In this document: positions 48,330-55,173 of the stretch, one piece after another
How positions within the stretch are numbered: the first letter of the stretch is position 1
Layout: every line of letters begins with the position of its first letter
Assembly (NCBI GenBank): GCA_900318795.1
Contig: ONLU01000020.1
Location: forward strand, 1 to 57,823
Reading direction: 5' to 3'
Length of the DNA stretch: 57,823 nucleotides
Source of the DNA: an uncultured Prevotellaceae bacterium
GTDB lineage: Bacteria > Bacteroidota > Bacteroidia > Bacteroidales > Bacteroidaceae
Position numbers and translations under genes: made by a program
Notes under the pieces: generated by a model
What the model was told of the DNA's origin: nothing
Databases searched by the model: none
Seen by the model: the letters and a program-made list of their open reading frames with translations, nothing else

Positions 48330-49796
48330 ATGATGAAACGTATTACATCATTCAAGACGCTGCTGAGCATGTTGGCCATGGTAGTTATGGGCAGCACTGT
48401 GGCAGTAGCCGAAAACAAGGTATATATCAGCGACTTCAGTATTGCTGCCGGTGACGAGGTGGATATTGCCATCAACTTCGATACCGATGCTACTGATATT
48501 CGTGGTATAGAGGGAACCATTACGCTGCCCGCAGGGTTGACGGCCGGAGACAATGCTACGAAGGCTGACGACACGCGTGCTGCCGGGCTGCTGAACAACT
48601 ACAAGGGCAGTAACGGCCTCTTCAAGCTGAGGGGCATGATGAGCTCGAATGTCATCACTGGCACGACGGGTGCCGTGGCTTATCTGAAGGTGAAAGCCGA
48701 CGCCTCGCTGGCCGCTACGAGCATCATCAAGCTGAGCAGTTTCAAAATTGAGCATTCTGACGGTACCAAGGAAGATGCCACAACGGCTAACGCTACCGTG
48801 ACATGCACCAGCGCTACTCCCTCGGTCAACACGCTGGTTGCTGACCCCACAGAGATTGGTCTTTTTGCAGGTGGCGAAGCTGAATTCACGGTAAGCCTGA
48901 ATAACGAGGAAGCCATTACCGGTCTGCAGGCTACGTTGGAACTCCCTCTTGGCGTGACGGCAACTGTGACCAAGAGCGACCGTCTGACGGGTGCTATTTG
49001 GCAGTACAATGCTACCACGGGTGCTATTAAGTACTGGGGTGCATCGGCACTGGCTGGTAATGAGGGTGCTATCTTCACCGTGAAGCTGACGGCTGACGAC
49101 ACCTTTACTACGCCTGCCAAGGTGACGCTGAGCAACGTGAAGCTGACCAACAGTAAGTCACAGAGTATCACTGTCGATCCCATTATCATCAACATCGTGG
49201 CCACTGTGAACACTAACGGCCTGCAGCTGGAAATCAACAAGGCTACCAAGGTGGTAGATGATGCCAACGCCGAGGAGGCTCCTGAGGCTCTGAAGGCCCT
49301 GAAGGACGAGCTGGAGAAGGCTAAGGAAATATTCGCTAATCCTGTAGGCAAGGTTCAGTCTGAGATTGACGCCGAGACGGCTGCCCTGAAGGCTGCACGC
49401 GAGGCTTATCCGAAGGCTGTTGCCAAGGAGGCTCTGGATAAGGAGATTGCCGCTGCCACTGACCTGCTGGGTGAGACTGCTACGGATGCTGATCCCGGCA
49501 AGGCCCTGAACGACGCTATCACGGCTGCCAAGGCTGTATCGACTAATGCCGACGCTACCGTTGACGAGCTGAAGGCTGCCACTGAGAATGCCGACGCTAC
49601 CGTTGACGAGCTGAAGGCTGCCACTGAGGCTCTGAAGGCTGCTGAGGAGGCATTCAACACTGCCACTGGCATCGAAAGCGTGAAAGTAGACGACCTGACG
49701 AAGGACGGCGCTGTGTACAACCTGAACGGTGTACACGTGACGAACCCGACAAAGGGTCTGTATATCAAGAACGGAAAGAAATATATGGTTAAATAG
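48330..49796 (+). CDS. Secreted protein with two cohesin-like domains, helical linker and C-terminal tail
   Basis: A 488-residue exported protein. A signal peptide (about 1-27) is followed by two beta domains with cohesin-like openings. The first (about 28-160) begins KVYISDFSIAAGDEVDIAIN, and the second (about 165-293) DPTEIGLFAGGEAEFTVSLN; each continues with a GIEGTITLPAGL or GLQATLELPLGV strand. Then come about 165 residues of Ala/Lys/Glu helices like those of the giant protein, including an exactly duplicated 14-residue unit. The end is AVYNLNGVHVTNPTKGLYI plus KNGKKYMVK. Cohesins bind dockerins, and the neighbour carries a dockerin-like module, so the two products may bind each other at the surface. 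Cohesin assignment is by pattern only. Confidence 0.75.
   Translation: MMKRITSFKTLLSMLAMVVMGSTVAVAENKVYISDFSIAAGDEVDIAINFDTDATDIRGIEGTITLPAGLTAGDNATKADDTRAAGLLNNYKGSNGLFKLRGMMSSNVITGTTGAVAYLKVKADASLAATSIIKLSSFKIEHSDGTKEDATTANATVTCTSATPSVNTLVADPTEIGLFAGGEAEFTVSLNNEEAITGLQATLELPLGVTATVTKSDRLTGAIWQYNATTGAIKYWGASALAGNEGAIFTVKLTADDTFTTPAKVTLSNVKLTNSKSQSITVDPIIINIVATVNTNGLQLEINKATKVVDDANAEEAPEALKALKDELEKAKEIFANPVGKVQSEIDAETAALKAAREAYPKAVAKEALDKEIAAATDLLGETATDADPGKALNDAITAAKAVSTNADATVDELKAATENADATVDELKAATEALKAAEEAFNTATGIESVKVDDLTKDGAVYNLNGVHVTNPTKGLYIKNGKKYMVK
49545..49628 (+). repeat. Perfect 42-bp tandem duplication inside the cohesin-like gene
   Basis: Bases 49545-49586 and 49587-49628 are identical. 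Each encodes NADATVDELKAATE. The absence of any synonymous difference implies a recent duplication or ongoing slippage. The reading frame is kept. Confidence 0.9.
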
Positions 49797-49922
49797 CATT
49801 ATTTTAAATGGAAATATCAATTAAATGATATTTTATCTCATAATTGTTAACAGTGGCCTACGTGATGTATCCCTAAAGTTAAATTTAGAGTAATTAAATA
49901 GTAAATAGATTTTTCAAAAAAC

Positions 49923-49946
49923 GCCCTGGCTCGTGAGAGTCAGGGC
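49923..49946. terminator. Hairpin after the cohesin-like gene
   Basis: GCCCTG (49923-49928) pairs with CAGGGC (49941-49946), with an inner CTC/GAG around GTGA. On the minus strand it is followed by a T run (complement of AAAAAAC), making a better terminator in that direction; on the plus strand the T tract is poor. The spacer before it is AT-rich and otherwise empty. Confidence 0.5.
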
Positions 49947-50463
49947 ATTCTGCTTATTAGGCAACGAAGCATGTCGCGATGTGCCGCTCAAGGCTTCAGA
50001 CCCTTACCTGCGCTTCTGTTTCATCACGGGCATCACCAAGTTCTCGCAGCTGAGCATCTTCTCGACCATCAATAATCTGAAGAACGTGTCTATGCGTCCG
50101 GACTTCTCGGCCATCTGTGGCTTTACGGAAGAGGAGGTGAAGACCATATTCAAGGAAGACATAGAGGATATGGCTGTCAAATACGAGTGCACGATGTACC
50201 TGATATTCTCCATGCTCAACGTCTATGTCCGTACGCAGGTGAAGTGCACCGGTGGCAAGACGGACATGGTGGTCTGGATGCCCGATACTACCTACGTCTT
50301 CGAACTGAAAGTGAATGGTATGGCACAGAATGCCTTGGAGCAGATTGACTCCAAGAACTATGCATTACCGTTCCACACCGAGGGCAGGAAGGTTATAAAG
50401 GCCGGCATTCACTTCATCAAGGACACTCGCACCATCGACGAGTGGGTGACTGACCAGCCTTAA
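49933..50463 (+). pseudogene. Internally deleted AAA-ATPase-like/DUF1703 nuclease gene
   Basis: The frame contains two recognisable parts of the AAA-ATPase-like/DUF1703 family common in Bacteroidota: DPYLRFCFITGITKFSQLSIFS to the CGFTEEEV stretch from the middle of such proteins, joined almost directly to the C-terminal PD-(D/E)XK nuclease (GGKTDMVVWMPDTTYVFELKV, ALEQIDSKNYALPF). The N-terminal ATP-binding part with Walker A is missing and so is the region between the two parts; intact relatives are about 500-550 residues, this frame gives 176. The first codons run through the hairpin at 49923-49946. A short functional nuclease is possible, but a deleted relic is more likely. Confidence 0.7.
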
Positions 50464-50465
50464 CA

Positions 50466-52250
50466 CTACATGCGCTCTGGGACTTCAATACCCAGCAGGG
50501 CCATACCGTTCTTCAGAATTTTAGCCACATTGCGGGCTATTACGAGGCGTACTTGCTTCTTTGCTTCGTCCTCCTCGTTGAGGATACTGTAGTCATGATA
50601 GAACTGGTTGAACACCTTGGTGAGCTCGTAGCAGTAGTTAGCGATGCCAGACGGCGAGTAGTCCTTACCGGCCTGCTCGACTGCCGCTCCATACTCTGAC
50701 ATCTTCTGGATGAGCTCAACCTCCTTGGCGTTGAGACCAGAGGTGCTAGTAATACTAGTTGAACCAATATTGCCAGCCTTGCGCAGGATGCTGCGGATGC
50801 GGGCATGGGTGTACTGGATGAAGGGGCCTGTGTTGCCGTTGAAGTCAATAGACTCCTCAGGATTGAAGAGCATGTTCTTGCGGGCGTCAACTTTCAGTAT
50901 GAAATACTTCAAGGCACCCATACCCACTATGCGGGCAATCTCCTGTTTCTCGGCTTCCGTCATATCGGCGTTCTTGCCAGCCTCATCACTCACACGACGG
51001 GCATCCTCAACCATCAGTTGCATCAAGTCATCAGCATCGACCACGGTACCCTCACGGCTCTTCATCTTGCCGTTAGGCAACTCCACCATACCGTAAGAGA
51101 AGTGCACCAGTTCCTTGCCCCACTTGAAGCCCAAACGGTCCAGCAGAATGCTAAGCACCTGGAAGTGGTAGTTCTGCTCATTGCCTACGACATAGATCAT
51201 CTTGTCTATGGGATAGTCCTGGAAGCGCATCTCGGCAGTACCGATATCCTGTGTCATATAGACGGAAGTACCGTCAGAGCGTAACAGCAGTTTCTGGTCC
51301 AAGCCTTCGTTGGTCATGTCTGCCCATACCGAGCCGTCCTCATGGCGTTCGAAAAGACCCTTGGCAAGTCCTTCTTCCACCTTGGCCTTACCCTTCAGAT
51401 AGGTCTGACTCTCATAATATATCTTGTCGAACGATACACCCATCTTCTGGTAAGTCTCGTCGAAGCCTGCATACACCCATGAATTCATCTTTTCCCACAA
51501 GGCACGCACCTCAGGGTCCCCCTGCTCCCACTTGACCAACATCTCGTGGGCTTCCTTGATGAGTGGAGCCTCCTGCTTGGCCTGTTCCTCGTCCATGCCC
51601 TGGGCTACAAGCTGCTTGATTTCCTCACGATAGTGCTTGTCGAAGGCCACATAGTAATCACCTATCAGGTGATCACCTTTCTTACCAGACGATTCCGGTG
51701 TCTCACCATTGCCCCACTTCTGCCAAGCCAGCATGGACTTACAGATATGGATACCACGGTCGTTGACGATATTGGTCTTAACAACCCGATTGCCATTGGC
51801 CTGCATAATTTGTGCCAGCGACCAGCCTAACAGGTTGTTACGGACATGGCCCAGGTGCAGGGGTTTGTTTGTATTGGGCGACGAATACTCAATCATGACG
51901 AGAGGGGATTGCTCATTGGCAACCTTCTCGCCATAGTGCGCATCAGCGTCTATATCTGCCAGTAAGCCAAGCCATGCCTCGTCAGCGATACTCAGATTCA
52001 GGAAGCCCTTGACGACATTATATTTGCTGACAGCATCGCAGTGGGCTACCAGATAGTCGCCCAGTTCCTGTCCAGTCTGCTCTGGGCTCTTACGAGCCAT
52101 CTTAACGAAAGGAAATACCACAAGGGTCAGGCTGCCCTCAAATTCGCTACGCGTTTTCTGCAGCTGAACCATCTTTTCGGGGACATCCTGTCCGTAAAGT
52201 GCTTTGACGGCAGCCTGGGCTGCCGTCATGATTTGTTGTTCTATATTCAT
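50466..52250 (-). CDS. argS: Arginyl-tRNA synthetase
   Basis: A 594-residue class I aminoacyl-tRNA synthetase. The N-terminal Add1-like domain (about 1-110) is followed by the catalytic Rossmann fold with the HIGH-type motif HLGH (132-135) in SSPNTNKPLHLGH. A KMSKS-like site is present as MKSREGT, and a C-terminal DALR anticodon-binding domain (about 480-594) closes the protein. Near residue 500 the stretch GSTSITSTSG is encoded by ACTAGT-type words like those in several spacers, so a repeat seems to have entered the gene in frame. Single-gene unit, four bases from the PAP2 gene. Confidence 0.95.
   Translation of the reverse strand: MNIEQQIMTAAQAAVKALYGQDVPEKMVQLQKTRSEFEGSLTLVVFPFVKMARKSPEQTGQELGDYLVAHCDAVSKYNVVKGFLNLSIADEAWLGLLADIDADAHYGEKVANEQSPLVMIEYSSPNTNKPLHLGHVRNNLLGWSLAQIMQANGNRVVKTNIVNDRGIHICKSMLAWQKWGNGETPESSGKKGDHLIGDYYVAFDKHYREEIKQLVAQGMDEEQAKQEAPLIKEAHEMLVKWEQGDPEVRALWEKMNSWVYAGFDETYQKMGVSFDKIYYESQTYLKGKAKVEEGLAKGLFERHEDGSVWADMTNEGLDQKLLLRSDGTSVYMTQDIGTAEMRFQDYPIDKMIYVVGNEQNYHFQVLSILLDRLGFKWGKELVHFSYGMVELPNGKMKSREGTVVDADDLMQLMVEDARRVSDEAGKNADMTEAEKQEIARIVGMGALKYFILKVDARKNMLFNPEESIDFNGNTGPFIQYTHARIRSILRKAGNIGSTSITSTSGLNAKEVELIQKMSEYGAAVEQAGKDYSPSGIANYCYELTKVFNQFYHDYSILNEEDEAKKQVRLVIARNVAKILKNGMALLGIEVPERM
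50745..50760. repeat. ACTAGT word inside argS
   Basis: GCTAGTAATACTAGTT on the plus strand; on the coding strand it yields the low-complexity STSITSTS in a variable region before the anticodon-binding domain. It is the same word family as the spacer repeats at 20926-20957 and 4605-4637. Confidence 0.6.
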
Positions 52251-52253
52251 ATA

Positions 52254-53894
52254 TTAAAAATTAACTGCGAAAGAGCCACCCAACACGAATGAGTTCATGT
52301 TCTTCTTAATGCTCTTGGTCGTAGGCTCCCAATCCATATGCTCTTCTGGGAACAAGTCTTGATAGAAGCCTTTTGGATCATAGGTCATGGTGTAGGTCTT
52401 GCGAGTGAAGTCGTAATCAAAGAATATCTTCCATGAGAAATTCTGCTTGTAGGCGTAAGTCAGCGAGATACCCGTACCATACTTCATGGTGTTATTACCT
52501 TCAACGGTGAAGTAGTCCCACGTAGTGTCAAAAGGTCGGTTTGTATCTATTTTATAACCGTCTCTTCCGTCATCCACAATGGAATTTCCTTTCAGTTTAC
52601 CGTCCAGTCCCAAGGACTGCATGATACTGCGGCCTATGAGCACCTTACCACCCAAGGCAAAACGGTCGGACAGCGGGAAATTAAAGTAAGCACCCAGGTC
52701 GGCAGCAAATTCCGTCAGGTGGTCGCTCTCTATGATGAAATCGATATGGCTGACAGCCTCCTCTATGGTAGGATCTATTTCGTATTCATCTGTTTGCTCA
52801 TTATAGTCACCATAGAAATAAGCTGCGTCTTCCCAGGCTTTGTCTACAATATTATTCCATCCATTGATAGGCGAGCTCTTGACACGCAGGCGGCCACCCA
52901 CACCGATATAGGGATTGAAGAAGTAAGCACCCTCAGCACCCACGGCAGTAGCGGCGCGGAACTTCAGGTTCATGTTCTCTGCCCATCCAAAATCGCTCAA
53001 ATCGAAGTCAAGGTTGCGTGAACCAAAGCCGATACCCATAGATATGCTGAAGAACGAGGGATGATCTATGACGCTGGCCATACCTTCAATGTCGTTGCGC
53101 AGCAGGCCCTTACCCTTGAAGAGCAGATCGCAGAGGGCATAGCCGAGCTCACCAGACAGGATACCGATACCGGCACCTGAGAGCACATCAGAAATCCAGT
53201 GACGGTTGTTAAGCACACGCATCACACCTGTTGCTGTTGCCACACCATAACCAGCAACAGAATACCAGGGTGAACGAGTCAAACCATACTCTTTGTGCAA
53301 GAGAGTTGCACCCACGAAAGCCGTAGCCGTATGACCTGAAGGCCACGAGTTGGCAGTAGAACCATCAGGACGCATCTCTTTGGCAGTATTCTTAATGACG
53401 TTGACCATCAGAGCCATGAGTCCGTATGACATACCGGCATTGGCCAACAAACGGGGCCAGTCGCTGCGACCCTCAACACCAGCCAGTTTCAAACCCACTA
53501 CAGCAGCAGGACCGAAGAACTGCGTATAATCATCGATTTCTGTCTTGAACTTGGTCAGCAACGAGTGCTTGGTCTGCTGCTTAAATGCGTTTTTCTCACT
53601 TTTCGCAATAAGACCTGCCACGAAAAGGGGAACACCCACGAAAGTCATGTCATCCATGAACTTATAAGGCTTGGTACCCGGATTAGTCTTTGATTTGAAA
53701 AAATCAAAGTCCATTTTGGGCTCTGCTACAGGTTCTGCGAGATTCTCGTAAGAGACATTCTCTACTTTCACCAATTCAGGTTTCATTTCTGGCGTATTCA
53801 ACTTCAAGGGCTCTGAGTTGTCCCATAGATGTGCAGCAGACATGTTCAATGTAGAGAACAATGCCACCACAGCGATTAGAAAGATTTTTTTCAT
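52254..53894 (-). CDS. PAP2-family phosphatase fused to an outer-membrane beta-barrel-like domain
   Basis: A 546-residue exported protein. After a signal peptide (about 1-20) and a linker, a type 2 phosphatidic acid phosphatase domain spans about 80-265: K168-x6-R175-P176, the PSGHT motif (S186, H188) and R226-x5-H232-x3-D236, all three catalytic motifs intact. The second half (about 285-546) is a series of strands ending in Phe (SFAVNF), as outer-membrane barrels do. It would remove phosphate from lipids or isoprenoid diphosphates at the outer membrane, for example lipid A. The substrate is inferred only. The fusion places a PAP2 enzyme on a barrel anchor. Confidence 0.85.
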   Translation of the reverse strand: MKKIFLIAVVALFSTLNMSAAHLWDNSEPLKLNTPEMKPELVKVENVSYENLAEPVAEPKMDFDFFKSKTNPGTKPYKFMDDMTFVGVPLFVAGLIAKSEKNAFKQQTKHSLLTKFKTEIDDYTQFFGPAAVVGLKLAGVEGRSDWPRLLANAGMSYGLMALMVNVIKNTAKEMRPDGSTANSWPSGHTATAFVGATLLHKEYGLTRSPWYSVAGYGVATATGVMRVLNNRHWISDVLSGAGIGILSGELGYALCDLLFKGKGLLRNDIEGMASVIDHPSFFSISMGIGFGSRNLDFDLSDFGWAENMNLKFRAATAVGAEGAYFFNPYIGVGGRLRVKSSPINGWNNIVDKAWEDAAYFYGDYNEQTDEYEIDPTIEEAVSHIDFIIESDHLTEFAADLGAYFNFPLSDRFALGGKVLIGRSIMQSLGLDGKLKGNSIVDDGRDGYKIDTNRPFDTTWDYFTVEGNNTMKYGTGISLTYAYKQNFSWKIFFDYDFTRKTYTMTYDPKGFYQDLFPEEHMDWEPTTKSIKKNMNSFVLGGSFAVNF

Positions 53895-53926
53895 TATTTG
53901 TAGCTATAAAAGGTTATCAACGATGC

Positions 53927-53958
53927 AAAGGTACGAAAAAAATGTGAAATAGAACAAA
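53927..53958 (-). promoter_or_regulatory. Promoter for the PAP2-barrel gene
   Basis: Minus strand TTTG (53955-53958), 20-base spacer, TACCTTTG (53927-53934), 32 bases before the ATG. Perfect consensus. Confidence 0.85.
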
Positions 53959-53969
53959 AAAGTGGTAAT

Positions 53970-54569
53970 TTATTTGCAATCGTACGTCTGATAGACCATA
54001 TAATAGCCTTCTGCACGAAGGGTGAAGTGGTCGGTAAGTGCCTCGTTTAGAGTGCCCTGCCATAATTCCCGGTAAGCATAGGAATTCCACTTCAGCCCTT
54101 CCGACAGAAGATGGGTACAGCCAAAATTAAAGATACTGACCTGTTGCTTGGGTTTCGAATCGAAGGTATGATTCCCATAAGCGGGGGTAAAATAGCCATA
54201 GTCCGTGAACATCACTCCCTCGACATCCATCTCACGGTAGTAACGCATCAGCAAGGAGATATTTCCCAGCGTATGGTCTTCACGCAGACCAGTAGCCCCA
54301 AGATAGGCTATATGGTGCCAACCTTGTGCCAGGCAATAGCGTGTTGCCTTGGTCAGGTCATTATCCTCCTGCTCATCGACTTGTATGAGACGCGAGTGAT
54401 ATTCTGCCGGCACAGAATCGCCATCCCCCACGACGGCCTCAGCCTGAGGCACATGTATGACGGCTCCGTCACAGGCCACCACATGATTGGCATTCTGCAG
54501 GATGGCGAGCGGAACGGGGTGCGAGGGAAAGATTCCATTGGCTACTATGACGGCATCAAACTTTTTCAT
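53970..54569 (-). CDS. thiN: Thiamine pyrophosphokinase
   Basis: A 199-residue TPK that turns imported thiamine into thiamine pyrophosphate with ATP. The family motifs are CDGAV (about 33-37), GDGDS (48-52) and DNDLTKA (69-75), with GREDHTLGN-like LREDHTLGNI further on. Length is normal for the bacterial enzyme. It overlaps the end of the PnuT gene by 14 bases and is the last gene of a riboswitch-controlled thiamine uptake unit. Confidence 0.94.
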   Translation of the reverse strand: MKKFDAVIVANGIFPSHPVPLAILQNANHVVACDGAVIHVPQAEAVVGDGDSVPAEYHSRLIQVDEQEDNDLTKATRYCLAQGWHHIAYLGATGLREDHTLGNISLLMRYYREMDVEGVMFTDYGYFTPAYGNHTFDSKPKQQVSIFNFGCTHLLSEGLKWNSYAYRELWQGTLNEALTDHFTLRAEGYYMVYQTYDCK

Positions 54570-55155
54570 ACTTCGTAATCTTTCTCATTTTATTCCATTT
54601 GAAATAGCCCGCAACGGCTATCACCACATACAGGCCATAGAGCCCTGCCTTGAAAGGAATCCCCTTCTGCACATAGAGTATACAGCACACAGCATCGACA
54701 GCTATCCAAAAGAGCCACTGCTCCACATACTTGCGAGCCAGAGCCCACATGCCGACGAAGCTGAGTGCATTGGTAAACGAGTCCTGCAAAGGGACTGTCG
54801 AGTTAGTCCACCTTATTAATATATAATAGATAGTCCCCCACGCGATAAAGAAAAAGACTGTGACAGGGAGATATTTGTCACGCGGCATTTTGATAATGGG
54901 CAATGGTTCCTTCTTCTTACGGGTCTTCTTGAACTTCCAGACGTAGAATCCGTAGAGAGCTGCCAGCGTGTAGTAACAGGCCATGCCTGAGTCTCCATAG
55001 AGCCCATGGCTCCAATAGAGGTAGATGTCCAATGCAGGCATGATGACTCCCACAAACCACAAGGCGATGCTGGCCCGATACTCCAGCCAGATATATATCA
55101 GGCCCAGTATCGTAGTCAGCATGTCAAGCCAGTATGTCTGCAGGAACTCACCCAT
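54556..55155 (-). CDS. pnuT: PnuT-type thiamine transporter (PnuC family)
   Basis: A 199-residue membrane protein of the PnuC family with about seven helices. WFVGVIMPALDIYLYW and the AALYGFYVWK segment follow the family pattern, including the W-x-x-G/Y-x-x-W region of the binding pocket. PnuC members import vitamin precursors by facilitated diffusion and trap them by phosphorylation. Because it sits between a TonB receptor and thiamine pyrophosphokinase under a TPP riboswitch, thiamine is the likely substrate, not nicotinamide riboside. It overlaps thiN by 14 bases. Confidence 0.9.
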   Translation of the reverse strand: MGEFLQTYWLDMLTTILGLIYIWLEYRASIALWFVGVIMPALDIYLYWSHGLYGDSGMACYYTLAALYGFYVWKFKKTRKKKEPLPIIKMPRDKYLPVTVFFFIAWGTIYYILIRWTNSTVPLQDSFTNALSFVGMWALARKYVEQWLFWIAVDAVCCILYVQKGIPFKAGLYGLYVVIAVAGYFKWNKMRKITKYEKV

Positions 55156-55173
55156 ATCACTTTCTTCTCAACA

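Noticed and set aside
49158-49820. Minus-strand frame of 220 codons opposite the cohesin-like gene
   Set aside because: Antisense shadow of a repetitive gene, with serine/leucine repeats mirroring the duplicated 42-bp unit.
54556-55155. Annotation as a nicotinamide riboside transporter
   Set aside because: The PnuC family covers several vitamins. The TPP riboswitch, the TonB receptor and the overlapping thiamine pyrophosphokinase make thiamine the better call.
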